Shown: one piece after another, positions 50,243 through 60,399 of the stretch
Layout of the letters: every line of letters starts with the position of its first letter
How positions within the stretch are numbered: the stretch's first letter is position 1
Source: Allokutzneria sp. A3M-2-11 16
GTDB lineage: Bacteria > Actinomycetota > Actinomycetes > Mycobacteriales > Pseudonocardiaceae
Assembly: GCF_024213555.1 (NCBI RefSeq)
Contig: NZ_JANAVO010000001.1
Location: 2,170,001-2,234,000, forward strand
Reading direction: 5' to 3'
Length of the DNA stretch: 64,000 nt
Program-made: the position numbers and the translations under genes
The notes under the pieces: generated by a model
Seen by the model: the letters and a program-made list of their open reading frames with translations, nothing else
Database searches by the model: none
Told to the model about the DNA's origin: nothing

Positions 50243-50423
50243 TCGGCCATCCTGCCGGTAGCCAGGCCCCGGCGGCAGTAGGCGGGTGGGTCGAACCTTC
50301 ACCCGATCACGTGAGCTGCGGCCCTCAGCGCGCCGCAAACCCTCCCGGGCCGCGCCGTATCGGGAATTCGCAGGTCCCCAAAGCCACCCCCGGCTTTCGG
50401 GAGGGCGCGAATGCGCCTAGCGT

Positions 50424-51411
<988 letters not shown>

Positions 51412-51445
51412 AAACCCTGTGCGGAGCTCGGGTAGGCTGTCCCAC

Positions 51446-51532
51446 GGTAGCGTGTCCGAGCGGCCGAAGGAGCACGCCTCGAAAGCGTGTGAGGGTTCAC
51501 GCCCTCCGTGGGTTCAAATCCCACCGCTACCG
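51446..51532 (+). tRNA. tRNA-Ser(CGA)
   Basis: A class II tRNA of 87 nt: acceptor GGTAGCG/CGCTACC, anticodon loop CTCGAAA (anticodon CGA), variable arm GAGGG...CCCTC and T-arm GGGTTCAAATCCC. It follows tadA by 34 bases. Confidence 0.95.
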
Positions 51533-51544
51533 CTCTGAACAGGA

Positions 51545-51589
51545 CGAATGCCGGTTCCCCGATCTCGCGGGAACCGGCATTCGTTTTTT
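51545..51589 (+). terminator. Rho-independent terminator after tRNA-Ser(CGA)
   Basis: CGAATGCCGGTTCCC and its exact complement form a 15-base stem with a nine-base loop, followed by six T. It ends one base before the stop of the convergent P450 gene. Confidence 0.92.
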
Positions 51590-51590
51590 G

Positions 51591-52862
51591 TCAGAGCAGG
51601 ACCGGCAGGGTCTGCGGAGTGCGCAGCATGTAGTCGGGGTCGTAGCTGATTCCGTTGTCCGGTAAGGCCAAACGCATATCGGGGAACCGTTCGCGCAGTG
51701 TCGTCAGCGCGGTGGTGATCTCCAGCTTGGCGACCTCCCGCCCGGCGCACATGTGCGGTCCGGAGCCGAAGGTGACCGCCTTGGCGCCGTCGTTCTCCCC
51801 GCGTCCGGGAAGCACCGCGTGCGGGTCTGGGAACCGTCGCGGGTCGCGGTTGGCCGCACCGATCATGATGAAGATCGAGCTCCCCTTCGGGACCACCGAG
51901 CCATCGGCGAGCACGACGTCCTGTTCGGCGTAGCGCCGCCAAGCGACCACGCCGGTTTCCTTGCGGAGGATGTCTTCCAACATGGCCGGGACCCGTTCGG
52001 GTTCGCGGAGCACGTCCCAGTGCTCGCGCCCCTCGTCGGAGAGCAGGTACCGGGTGCTGTTGAGCAGTGCCCCGTAGCTCGACGAATAGCCCGCCACCAT
52101 GATGTTCATCAGCGCGGCCGCGGCCAGCTTGGGTGCGAGGCCCTGGGCCAACAGGTGGCTGGCGAGGTCCTGGGCGGGAGCCTTGGAGCGTGCGGTCACG
52201 AGCCTGCGGCAGGCGCGGGACAGGTCGCTGAGCCCTCGCAGGGTGGCGACGCGGTCAGGACGGTCGATGATGCGGGCCAGCAGGGCGATCTGGGCGTCGC
52301 TCCACGCCTTGATCTGGCCTTCCTCCTCCGCGGGGAACCCGAGCAGTTCGCTGATCACGCCCGAGGCCAGCGGCCTGGCGAAGATGCCCTCGTAGTCGAC
52401 CGGCCCGCCGCTCTCGGCGGCCGCGGCTGCCAGGGCATCGGCCGCGACCTCGACCCGCCGGGCGACGATCGCGCCGAAGTTCGTGCGCGTCGCGTCCGGA
52501 CGCATGGAGAGCCCGCGAGGGCGGGCGAACATGGCTTTCATGACCGTGCTGTGAGTGGCCTTGTCGGCGTTGTTGGTGGCCCTGGGCACCGTGGCCAGGT
52601 GGGCGATGTGCGGGATCGCCGTCAGGTGGGTCGCGAATTTCGGGAACGGGGTCAGTGGATCCAGGGTGTTCCGGGTGGACACGGCCGGACCGGCGCCTTT
52701 GGCGATCTTCTCGACATCGTCGTAGCGCCACACCGCCTGCATTCCGGTCTTCTGGTCGAGGAAGGTCGAGAGGTTCGAGGAATGCAGGCTGTCGTAGTAG
52801 TCGGCGAGTGCCGAGGGCTCATACGCCCCCGGCTCGGTGAACGGCACGTGGGTTTTGTTCAC
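51591..52862 (-). CDS. Cytochrome P450 with atypical I- and K-helix motifs
   Basis: The product is 423 residues from a GTG at 52,862 (VNKTHVPFTEPGAYEP); a GTG at 52,904 is possible. The heme loop is normal (TFGSGPHMCAG), as are PNRD-like ANRDPRRFPDP and the meander. In the I-helix the usual AGxDTT reads AGYSSSYG, with no acid and no Thr. The K-helix ExxR reads DILR, with Glu one residue too early. These changes suggest it does not follow the normal oxygen-activation route. No ferredoxin, reductase or biosynthetic genes are adjacent. Confidence 0.85.
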   Translation of the reverse strand: MNKTHVPFTEPGAYEPSALADYYDSLHSSNLSTFLDQKTGMQAVWRYDDVEKIAKGAGPAVSTRNTLDPLTPFPKFATHLTAIPHIAHLATVPRATNNADKATHSTVMKAMFARPRGLSMRPDATRTNFGAIVARRVEVAADALAAAAAESGGPVDYEGIFARPLASGVISELLGFPAEEEGQIKAWSDAQIALLARIIDRPDRVATLRGLSDLSRACRRLVTARSKAPAQDLASHLLAQGLAPKLAAAALMNIMVAGYSSSYGALLNSTRYLLSDEGREHWDVLREPERVPAMLEDILRKETGVVAWRRYAEQDVVLADGSVVPKGSSIFIMIGAANRDPRRFPDPHAVLPGRGENDGAKAVTFGSGPHMCAGREVAKLEITTALTTLRERFPDMRLALPDNGISYDPDYMLRTPQTLPVLL

Positions 52863-53009
52863 GTCGCATTTCCAGAGGTCGGCGGGGCCATCTGCTGGGT
52901 GCACATCGTGGGCGGGGGAACTGCGCCCTGTCAATGGCCGGCCTTTTTGCAGTCGTTTGCGGGATTTTGTGGCAACCCGAAGGGAATACGAGCGCGATTT
53001 ACCGAGTGC

Positions 53010-53762
53010 TCAGAAGAACTCGTCCAGCAGTTGGTAGAACTCCAGCCGCTCCGGATCGGGTACCTCGCCGTAGGCCGCGAAGAACCGCCCGGCGTGGGCC
53101 GGGCCGAGGCTGCGCGCGGCCAGCGCGAGGTCGTTGTAGCGGTCCGCGACCCCGAGCCGTCCCACGTCGATCAGCCCGGTCACGGTGAGCGTTTCCGGGT
53201 CGAGCAGCACGTTCGGCGTGCAGAGATCGCCGTGGCAGACCACGAGGTCCTCGCGCGCCGGGCGAGTCGCCTCGACTTCCTTGACCACCTCCAGCGCGGT
53301 GCTGCCCAGCCGGTGCTCGTCGAAGTCGGTCTCGTCGACGAGACCGGCTTCGGCGTTGGCGCGGGCCTTCGGGATGACCACGTCGAGGGTGCGGTCGAAG
53401 GGGCAGTCCGCCACCGGTAGCGCGTGCAGCGCCCGCGTGATCTCCGCCAGCGCGGTGACCTGCCCGGCGGTCCACGCCCGCTCGTCGCCGCCCAGCTCGG
53501 CGAGGGATCGTCCGGGCACCGCCGCGGTCACCATCCAGCTCGCCTCCGCGTCGCCGCCGAGCTCAACGACCTCCGGCGCGGGCAGCCCCTGTGCCCGCAA
53601 CCAGCGCAGGCACCCCGCCTCTTCGAGCAGGTCCGTGCCGCCCTCGACGGTCTTCAGGAAGTAGGCGGGCGAGCCCGACAGGCGCCAGACCCCGGCCCCG
53701 GAGCAACCGATTGTCACCTGCTCCCAGGCGTGCCGGTGGTAGCGGGAGTGCAACTGCTCCAT
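53010..53762 (-). CDS. Aminoglycoside phosphotransferase, APH(3')-like
   Basis: A 250-residue kinase from ATG 53,762 with VCHGDLCTPNVLL (catalytic Asp) and GLIDVGRLGVADRYNDLALA (Mg-binding Asp), the exact pattern of APH(3') enzymes. N-terminal Lys in AYFLKTVEGG binds ATP. It may phosphorylate an aminoglycoside or a self-made product. A substrate cannot be named from sequence. Confidence 0.85.
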   Translation of the reverse strand: MEQLHSRYHRHAWEQVTIGCSGAGVWRLSGSPAYFLKTVEGGTDLLEEAGCLRWLRAQGLPAPEVVELGGDAEASWMVTAAVPGRSLAELGGDERAWTAGQVTALAEITRALHALPVADCPFDRTLDVVIPKARANAEAGLVDETDFDEHRLGSTALEVVKEVEATRPAREDLVVCHGDLCTPNVLLDPETLTVTGLIDVGRLGVADRYNDLALAARSLGPAHAGRFFAAYGEVPDPERLEFYQLLDEFF

Positions 53763-53889
53763 CACCCATCCAGCATCGCTGACCACGCAATCGGTTTCGA
53801 ACTGGTGGCAAGTTGTTGCATGAGCGCCTATCCAAGTTCACTCCGTCGGGGAAAGATTCCACCTCCCGAATACCCGTACGGGAGGACGC

Positions 53890-56352
53890 GTGACCCCGCA
53901 CCGCCGCCGCACCACCCTGTCGGCACTGGCAAGCACAACCCTGCTCGTCGCACTCGCCCCCGCCGCCGCCGCGGCTCCGTCCCCGGACGCGGTCATCGCC
54001 GAGGTCTACGGCGGTGGCGGCAACGCCGGGGCCACGCTGACCACGGACTTCATCGAGCTGAGCAGCCCGTCCGCGGTCTCCCTCGACGGCTGGAGCGTGC
54101 AGTACCTGCCCGCGGCTCCGTCGCCGACCAGCCGCTGGCAGGTCACCAAGCTCTCCGGGAGCGTCCCCGCGGGCAAGCGCTACCTGGTCGCACAGGGCAA
54201 GGGCGGCGGCGGCATGGTCGCGCTGCCGACCCCGGACGCGACCGGGACGACCAACATGTCCGGCACCGGGGGCACGGTCGCGCTGGTCACCAACGATCAG
54301 CCGCTGACCTGCCTCAGCGCCGCGGACTGCGCCGCCGTGCCCGCGATCCGCGACCTGGTCGGCTTTGGCGCCGCCGCGGTCCGCGAGGGCGCTGCCGCCC
54401 CGACCCCGAGCAACACCACCTCGGTCGCGCGCAAGGCCGACACCGACGACAACTCCGCCGACTTCACCGCGGGTGAGCCGAGCCCGGAGAACAGCAAGGG
54501 CGAGCGCCCCGGCGGTGGCGAGCCCGGCCCGGCTCCGCAGAAGGCCCGCATCCACCAGATCCAGGGCACCACGCGGCTGTCCCCGCTGGTGGGCACGCAG
54601 GTCATCGACGTGCCCGGCGTGGTGACGGGGGTCCGCGCGTTCGGCTCTTCGCGCGGCTTCTGGTTCCAGGACGCGCAGCCCGACTCCGACCCGCGCAGCA
54701 GCGAGGGCCTGTTCGTCTTCACCGGCACCACGACGCCGAACGTCAAGGTCGGCGACGCGGTCCTGGTGGCGGGCAAGGTCGCCGAGTTCTACCCGCTGGC
54801 CAGCGGAGAGACCGTCGCCAACACCGCGAACCAGTCGGTCACCCAGCTCACCGACGCGCAGTGGACCGTGCAGTCCGGCGGCAACGCCGTTCCCGCCGCG
54901 GAGCTGCTCAAGCCCGACACCGTGCCGGTGCCGATCGCGCCGAGCCCCGGCGGCAACATCGAGGCGCTCGCCCTGGAGCCCGCGAAGTTCGCGCTCGACT
55001 TCTACGAGTCCCGCGAAGGCATGCGGCTGCGGGTCGACGACGCGCGCGTGGTCGGCGCGACGGACGACTTCAACGCGCTGTGGGTGACCAGCAAGCCCGG
55101 TCAGAACCCCACCGTGCGCGGCGGCTCGAACTACCAGTCCTACGCCGACGCCAACACCGGCCGCATCAAGATCGAGTCGCTGATCCCGTTCGCGGAGCGG
55201 CCGTTCCCGGTCGCCAACGTCGGCGACAGGCTGACCGGCACGACCGAGGGGCCGCTGGACTACAGCCGGTTCGGCGGGTACGTGCTCCAGGCCGGTGCGC
55301 TCGGCAAGCACGTCGCCGGGCCCCTCGCGCCGGAGTCGACCCGCAAGCAGCGCGAGCACGAGCTGGCCACCGCGACCTACAACGTGGAGAACCTGTCCAC
55401 AAAGGACGCTCAGGCGAAGTTCGACCGGCTCGCCGGGGCGGTCGTCCGCAACCTCGCAGCACCGGACATCGTTGCGCTGGAAGAGATCCAGGACAACAAC
55501 GGCTCCACCAACGACTCCGTGGTCTCCGCCGACGAGACGCTGCGCCGCTTCACCGACGCGATCGTGGCCGCCGGTGGCCCGCGCTACGAGTGGCGCCAGA
55601 TCAACCCGGTCGACGACGCCGACGGCGGCCAGCCCGGCGGCAACATCCGGGTGGCCTTCCTGTTCAACCCGAAGCGAGTGTCCTTTGTGGACCGTCCGGG
55701 TGGCGACGCGGTGACCCCGGTGACCGTGCAGCGGGAGTGGGGCCGCGCGAAGCTCAGTGCCTCGCCCGCCCGCATCGCCCCGGCCGATCCCGCGTGGCAG
55801 GCCAGCCGCAAGCCCCTGGTCGGCGAGTTCCGCTTCCCGGCCCAGGGACCGTTGCAGCGCAACGTGTTCGTGGTCGCCAACCACTTCAACTCCAAGGGCG
55901 GCGACCAGCCGCTGCACGGCCGCATCCAGCCGCCGGTGCGCTCCAGCGAGACCCAGCGGCTCGCCCAGGCCAAGCTCGTCCGCGGCTTCGTCGACAGCCT
56001 GCTGAAGGCCGAGCGCAACGCCAACGTCGTGGTCCTCGGTGACCTCAACGACTACGTGTTCTCCCCGGCCGTGCAGACCCTGCTCGACCCCAGGGCGCTC
56101 GCCGCGCCGATGGACCGGCTGCCCACCGGTGAGCGCTACAGCTACGTCTACGAGGGCAATTCGCAGACGCTGGACCACATCCTGGTCGGCAGCCGCCTGC
56201 TCAAGCGGGCCAACCTGGACGTCGTGCACATCAACGCCGAGTTCCACGACCAGGCCAGCGACCACGACCCGCAGGTCGTGCGGTTCCTCCCGCGCACCGG
56301 CGTCGACTGGTTCGACGATCTGGAGGAGCTGCTCCACAACCTGCTCCCCTGA
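53890..56352 (+). CDS. Secreted ExeM/NucH-type nuclease
   Basis: An 820-residue protein from a GTG at 53,890: signal peptide (TLSALASTTLLVALAPAAAA), lamin-tail domain (VIAEVYGGGGNAGATLTTDF), an OB-fold part in the middle, and a C-terminal endonuclease/exonuclease/phosphatase domain with ATYNVENLS, IVALEEIQDN, VANHFNSKGGD, GDLNDY and ASDHDPQV. These motifs complete the catalytic set. It probably degrades extracellular DNA for nutrition or biofilm turnover. Confidence 0.9.
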   Translation: MTPHRRRTTLSALASTTLLVALAPAAAAAPSPDAVIAEVYGGGGNAGATLTTDFIELSSPSAVSLDGWSVQYLPAAPSPTSRWQVTKLSGSVPAGKRYLVAQGKGGGGMVALPTPDATGTTNMSGTGGTVALVTNDQPLTCLSAADCAAVPAIRDLVGFGAAAVREGAAAPTPSNTTSVARKADTDDNSADFTAGEPSPENSKGERPGGGEPGPAPQKARIHQIQGTTRLSPLVGTQVIDVPGVVTGVRAFGSSRGFWFQDAQPDSDPRSSEGLFVFTGTTTPNVKVGDAVLVAGKVAEFYPLASGETVANTANQSVTQLTDAQWTVQSGGNAVPAAELLKPDTVPVPIAPSPGGNIEALALEPAKFALDFYESREGMRLRVDDARVVGATDDFNALWVTSKPGQNPTVRGGSNYQSYADANTGRIKIESLIPFAERPFPVANVGDRLTGTTEGPLDYSRFGGYVLQAGALGKHVAGPLAPESTRKQREHELATATYNVENLSTKDAQAKFDRLAGAVVRNLAAPDIVALEEIQDNNGSTNDSVVSADETLRRFTDAIVAAGGPRYEWRQINPVDDADGGQPGGNIRVAFLFNPKRVSFVDRPGGDAVTPVTVQREWGRAKLSASPARIAPADPAWQASRKPLVGEFRFPAQGPLQRNVFVVANHFNSKGGDQPLHGRIQPPVRSSETQRLAQAKLVRGFVDSLLKAERNANVVVLGDLNDYVFSPAVQTLLDPRALAAPMDRLPTGERYSYVYEGNSQTLDHILVGSRLLKRANLDVVHINAEFHDQASDHDPQVVRFLPRTGVDWFDDLEELLHNLLP

Positions 56353-56418
56353 GTTCCGCGCTCTCCGGCCCGCTCCCGTCTTCTGGGGCGGGCCGGAGGC
56401 GTATCAGCACATCGGGGG

Positions 56419-56643
56419 ATGCTTTGCCAGCGCGGCAAATACGCCTTCGTTGAGATCGTGCGGGGCGTGTGCGACGACGGAATCCGCAAACCCCTCTTCG
56501 CGGCCGCTCAGATCCTGCGTGACGTGGACGCGGGCGTACCCCGCCTCGACGAGGAGGCCGCGCTGGACGTCCTGATCAACCTGTCCGAGGCCCTGCTCCT
56601 GCTGCTCCACGCCAAGCGCGATACGAGCAAGGAGGAACCGTGA
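56419..56643 (+). CDS. Small hypothetical protein
   Basis: A 74-residue helical protein (FVEIVRGVCDDGIRKPLFAA, then ALDVLINLSEALLLLLHAKR) ending just before a HicB-like gene. It has no recognised family and is not HicA-like. It could be a partner of the HicB-type protein. A nine-codon frame lies between the two. Confidence 0.5.
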   Translation: MLCQRGKYAFVEIVRGVCDDGIRKPLFAAAQILRDVDAGVPRLDEEAALDVLINLSEALLLLLHAKRDTSKEEP

Positions 56644-56668
56644 TGGCTGGACTCATCCGGAGGCTGCG

Positions 56669-56887
56669 GTGAGGGGGTACATCGTCATCATCGAGCGCGA
56701 CGACGGGGGAGGGCTCAGTGCATGGGTACCCGACCTGCTGGGCGTCGTGGCGGCAGCTGGCACCTACGACGAGTGCGTGGCGCTCATGCGAGACGCCGTT
56801 CCCTTCCACCTTGAGGGCATGCGCGAGAACGGAGAGTCCGTGCCGGAACCAACGGTGGCCGGTGTGGTGACCGTCGACGCGGCCTGA
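56669..56887 (+). CDS. HicB-like protein (apparently without HicA)
   Basis: A 72-residue protein from a GTG at 56,669 with the HicB N-terminal fold: GYIVIIERDDGGGLSAWVPD, then LLGVVAAAGTYDECVALMRD and AVPFHLEGMREN. HicB antitoxins normally pair with a HicA of about 60 residues; none is found next to it. It lacks a DNA-binding C-terminus. Confidence 0.75.
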   Translation: MRGYIVIIERDDGGGLSAWVPDLLGVVAAAGTYDECVALMRDAVPFHLEGMRENGESVPEPTVAGVVTVDAA

Positions 56888-57025
56888 TCGCAGGACCAAC
56901 TCAACCACGCTGGCCGGGGGTCCGGGGGCGGAGCCCGCCGGGCGGGGTCTGGGGGTCGCACCCCCAGAAAACAGGCGAGGCGACGCGGTCCGCGCAGTTC
57001 GCGGACACACGTCGCCTTCGGCGAG

Positions 57026-57110
57026 CGGAGGATGCGGGATTTGAACCCGCGAGGGTTTTACCCCAACACGATTTCCAATCGTGCGCACTAGGCCACTATG
57101 CGAATCCTCC
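57026..57110 (-). tRNA. tRNA-Ser(GGA)
   Basis: A class II tRNA of 85 nt on the minus strand: acceptor GGAGGAT/ATCCTCC, anticodon loop TTGGAAA (anticodon GGA), variable arm and T-arm GGGTTCAAATCCC. It lies downstream of the ATP-grasp/kinase pair. Confidence 0.95.
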
Positions 57111-57120
57111 GTCGCAGACT

Positions 57121-57696
57121 TTACCGGAGGAGGGTGTTGCCGCCCAAAACGGGGGGGCAGGCGGGGTTCGGCAGCCGGTAGGCGCCGCGGGCGATCCCGG
57201 CGAGCACGACCGTGGCGGTGGCGTCGGCGTCGAGTTCGCCGGAGTCGACGGCGTGGTTCTCCCACTGACCGAGGTCGGCGAACTGGCGGTGCATCTCCCG
57301 CACCGGGTCCTCCTCGGTGAGCGCGTCCTCGCCCCGGTCCACCGCGCGGGCGACGGTGGTCTCCTCGTCCGGCCGCAGCACCACGTAGTGCACGGCGATC
57401 TCGTTGCCCGAGTGGCGGAACGCGTCGAGGAACCACGGGCCGAGCACGCCGTCGCAGACCACGTCGTAGCCACCGGCGGCGTAGCCGAAGGCGGCGGTGG
57501 CGATGACCTTGGTGACGACGTCGTTCTGGTGCTGGGCCTCCGGCAGGTACGGCAGCACGGAACCGCGCCGGATGTAGCCGTAGAAGTCGTCGGTGTGCAG
57601 GTGCACGCTCGACGAGAACTCGTCGGCGAGGAGGCGGGCCACGGTGCTCTTGCCCGCCCCGGGCGGTCCGCTGAGGAGGATGACCTGTCCGCTCAT
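57121..57696 (-). CDS. P-loop kinase (AAA_33 type)
   Basis: A 191-residue protein from ATG 57,696 with Walker A LLSGPPGAGKSTVARLLA and a HTDDFYGYIRRG substrate region, as in small-molecule or nucleoside-type kinases and zeta-toxin-like proteins. It follows the ATP-grasp gene by seven bases on the same strand. Substrate unknown. Confidence 0.75.
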   Translation of the reverse strand: MSGQVILLSGPPGAGKSTVARLLADEFSSSVHLHTDDFYGYIRRGSVLPYLPEAQHQNDVVTKVIATAAFGYAAGGYDVVCDGVLGPWFLDAFRHSGNEIAVHYVVLRPDEETTVARAVDRGEDALTEEDPVREMHRQFADLGQWENHAVDSGELDADATATVVLAGIARGAYRLPNPACPPVLGGNTLLR

Positions 57697-57703
57697 CCCC
57701 TGA

Positions 57704-58942
57704 TCATGACGGCTCGACGCGCAGTTCCGCTTCGATTTCCCGCAGGAGCGCCTCATCGCGGTCGATCGCGTCGGGATCGTCCGAGGCCAGCACGACGTGC
57801 CCCAGGCTGGTCCACAGGTCCACCGTTCGAGCGACCACCGAGCCGTCCAGGTGCGGCAGCACCGCGTTGTGCAGGGTCGGCAGCAGCTCCGCGAGGCGGC
57901 CGAGCCGTTCGGCGGAACGCAGGACGCCGGAGCCGGGCGCCGACAGGTACACCGAGCGCACGTGCCGCAGGAGCTCGTAGCCGCTCACGGCGTGCTTGCG
58001 CTCGACCCAGTGCCGGACGGTGCGGTCCACCTGCGAGTCACCCACCGCGAGCCGGGTGACGTCCTGCTGGTCGGAACCGGCCAGGCGGGCGCCGACCTCG
58101 ATCAGCCGGGGACCGGCCGGGGTCATCATCACCTCGACGTGCGCGGGGCCGTTGCGCAGGCCGACCGCGTCGAGCACCTGCCGCACGTAGCCGAACAGCG
58201 GCGCGATGACCTCCTCGCCGGGCGGGATCACCGTGGTGGAGAGATAGAGCCCGAGCCGGTTCCCCAGGCTCTGCTTGGCGTAGCGCCACACCGACACGAG
58301 CCCGTGCGTGCCGTCGACGGAGTAGGTGTCGACCTCGTACTCCACGCCCTCGGCCAGTTCCTGCACCAGCACCTCTGTGTTGGTCAGCTCCAACCTGTTG
58401 ACGCTGCCCAGAATCCGGTCGAAGAGCGCGCGCCAGTCATCGCCGGCCCGCGCGACGAACACATCGTCGGCGCCCGCGCTGTTCTGCGGCTTCAGCACGA
58501 TCGCGGAATCGCTGAGATCGTTGGCGCGCAACCACTCCGCGACCTCGTCGGCATCGGAGGAGCTCAGCTGTCTCAGGTGCGGGACACCCGCGTCCGCCAG
58601 TGCGAGGGCCATCTGCCACTTGTCGCGCCGCGCCGCGGACAGCTCCGGCACGTTGCTCCGGCCGGGCAGCAGCCGCTCGGAGAGGCGTTCGGCGGCCTCG
58701 ACCCCGCTCTCCGCGCCCGGCAGCACGCACAGCGGGTCCAGCTCCCGCAGCCGCCGGGTGAGCTTGTCCTCGTCGTCGAGCACGAAGACCTCGGAGAAGT
58801 GCTCCGGGTGCCAGGTCGTCAGGAACGACGCGATGGGCTCCGGCGTCGTGAGCACCGCGACCGCGGGAACTCCCCGTTCGGCGAACACGGGTGCGAGCGC
58901 GCTGCCCGCGGAGTAGGGGTCGACGAGTACCACGTTGTGCAT
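57704..58942 (-). CDS. ATP-grasp ligase
   Basis: A 412-residue ATP-grasp enzyme: N-terminal Rossmann-like part (NVVLVDPYSAGSALAPVF), DKWQMALALADAGVP, IVLKPQNSAGADDVFVA, a long VQELAEGVEYEVDTYSVDG and VMMTPAGPRLIEVGARLAGS with the metal-binding Glu. Such ligases join amino acids or other carboxylates to amines. It forms a two-gene unit with the P-loop kinase and may belong to a small peptide or metabolite pathway. Confidence 0.85.
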   Translation of the reverse strand: MHNVVLVDPYSAGSALAPVFAERGVPAVAVLTTPEPIASFLTTWHPEHFSEVFVLDDEDKLTRRLRELDPLCVLPGAESGVEAAERLSERLLPGRSNVPELSAARRDKWQMALALADAGVPHLRQLSSSDADEVAEWLRANDLSDSAIVLKPQNSAGADDVFVARAGDDWRALFDRILGSVNRLELTNTEVLVQELAEGVEYEVDTYSVDGTHGLVSVWRYAKQSLGNRLGLYLSTTVIPPGEEVIAPLFGYVRQVLDAVGLRNGPAHVEVMMTPAGPRLIEVGARLAGSDQQDVTRLAVGDSQVDRTVRHWVERKHAVSGYELLRHVRSVYLSAPGSGVLRSAERLGRLAELLPTLHNAVLPHLDGSVVARTVDLWTSLGHVVLASDDPDAIDRDEALLREIEAELRVEPS

Positions 58943-59082
58943 CGGTGCAGGTTAGCGATACTGCCGTGAAGAATTCACCTTCTGTTCGGCGCTGGCCGGA
59001 CGGATGTGACGGAGACCTCCGACCGGCTGATTTCACCGGTCACACCGGGCGGCGCGGACATGATCGAGTCACTGTTTCGCCC

Positions 59083-60378
59083 ATGGAGCGGGACAGGGCC
59101 GGTCTGCATCGCTGGTTGATGCGAGCGACCGCTGCGCTGTGCGTGCTGTCGGGCGCGGGTCTGCTGGCGGCGTTGTCGCTCGCGGACCGGCCGCGGCTGG
59201 CCGCCCTGGTCGGTTGCGCGGTGGTGTTCCTGTCCGCGCTCGTGGTGTTCGTCGTCCATCCTTTCGGGCGCGAGCCCCGGCACTACTGGATCTGCTCGGC
59301 GGCCGTCAGCGCGTTGTGCCTGGCGGGGCTCGTCGGCACGTGGCACCTCGTGCACGAGGACGACCACCACGTGGTGATCGGCGCCGAGGTCACCTCGACG
59401 GAGACGACGGACGCCTACCTCGCACAGGAACTGCCGCGGGGCAGCAACCCGTGGCGCGTGCCGACCGGTGTCTACCTGGAGTCCATCCAGTTCGCCAACA
59501 GCAACGAGGTCAAGGTCAGCGGCTACGTCTGGCAGCGCTACAGCGACGAGATCCCCGCGTCGGTCGCGCGCGGCGTCGTGCTGCCGGAGGCCGACGACTC
59601 CTACCCCGCGAAGCAGGCGTACCGCCACCGCGAGCCCGGCGCGGAGGTGATCGGCTGGTACTTCAAGACCGCGTTCGTGCAGAAGTTCGACTACACGCGC
59701 TACCCGTTGGACAGGCAGGACGTGTGGATCCGGATGTGGCACCCCGACCTGGACCGCCGCGTCGTGCTCACACCGGACTTCGGCGCGTACCCGCGGCCGT
59801 GGGAGGCGAACGCGATGCACGGGCTGGACCCCCAGTTCGTCACCGCGCGCTGGCAGCCGCAGTCCACCCTGTTCAGCTACTCGCGGCACGACTACACGAC
59901 GAACTTCGGGCAGGGGCGCTACGCGGACCGGCCGCCGTTCCCGGAGCTGTACTTCAACCTGCTGGTGAGCCGCCAGTTCCACGGGCCGCTGTTCGAGACG
60001 CTGGTGCCGACGGGGTTCATCGCGGTGCTGGTGTTCGCGGCGCTGTTCGTCACCACCCGCGGCGACGAGCTGCGCAGGACCTTCGTCGGCTTCACCTCGT
60101 TCGGGGTGATCAGCTTCGCGGTGAGCATGGTGCTCGTGGTCGCCGTGCGGCAGAACGCGATCAGGGAGGCGACGGCCGCGCCCGGCATCGTGTACCTGGA
60201 GTACTACTCGTTCGTGCTGTACCTGGTCGTGCTGCTGAGCGCGATCAACGCCCTCCTGGTCACCGCGCGCAACCCGACGATGGTGGTGCGCTGGCGGGAC
60301 AACCTGCTGCCGAGGATCGCCTACTGGCCGGTGCTGTTCGGGTTCTCCCTGGCAGCGACCCTGTACACGTTGGGATGA
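59083..60378 (+). CDS. Pentameric ligand-gated channel-like membrane protein
   Basis: A 431-residue protein from ATG 59,083. Three N-terminal membrane segments (about 14-33, 38-58, 70-88) precede a beta-rich extracellular domain that includes FDYTRYPLDRQDVWI (207-212 YPLDRQ, the Pro-containing loop of Cys-loop-type receptors). Four C-terminal segments follow (about 304-324, 335-356, 371-394, 412-430), the M1-M4 layout of pentameric channels. The N-terminal triple-span is not present in known prokaryotic members such as GLIC. Family call is by pattern; the ligand is unknown. Confidence 0.55.
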   Translation: MERDRAGLHRWLMRATAALCVLSGAGLLAALSLADRPRLAALVGCAVVFLSALVVFVVHPFGREPRHYWICSAAVSALCLAGLVGTWHLVHEDDHHVVIGAEVTSTETTDAYLAQELPRGSNPWRVPTGVYLESIQFANSNEVKVSGYVWQRYSDEIPASVARGVVLPEADDSYPAKQAYRHREPGAEVIGWYFKTAFVQKFDYTRYPLDRQDVWIRMWHPDLDRRVVLTPDFGAYPRPWEANAMHGLDPQFVTARWQPQSTLFSYSRHDYTTNFGQGRYADRPPFPELYFNLLVSRQFHGPLFETLVPTGFIAVLVFAALFVTTRGDELRRTFVGFTSFGVISFAVSMVLVVAVRQNAIREATAAPGIVYLEYYSFVLYLVVLLSAINALLVTARNPTMVVRWRDNLLPRIAYWPVLFGFSLAATLYTLG

Positions 60379-60399
60379 GCGGCGCGCTACACTGATCGA

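Noticed and set aside
51591-53762. A natural-product gene cluster around the P450 and the APH-like kinase
   Set aside because: No synthase, carrier protein, ferredoxin or transporter genes are nearby; two adjacent accessory genes are not enough to call a cluster.
53563-56337. A 924-codon minus-strand frame opposite the secreted nuclease
   Set aside because: The + strand protein has signal peptide and complete nuclease motifs; the minus frame lacks domains and joins the end of the APH gene in the wrong frame.
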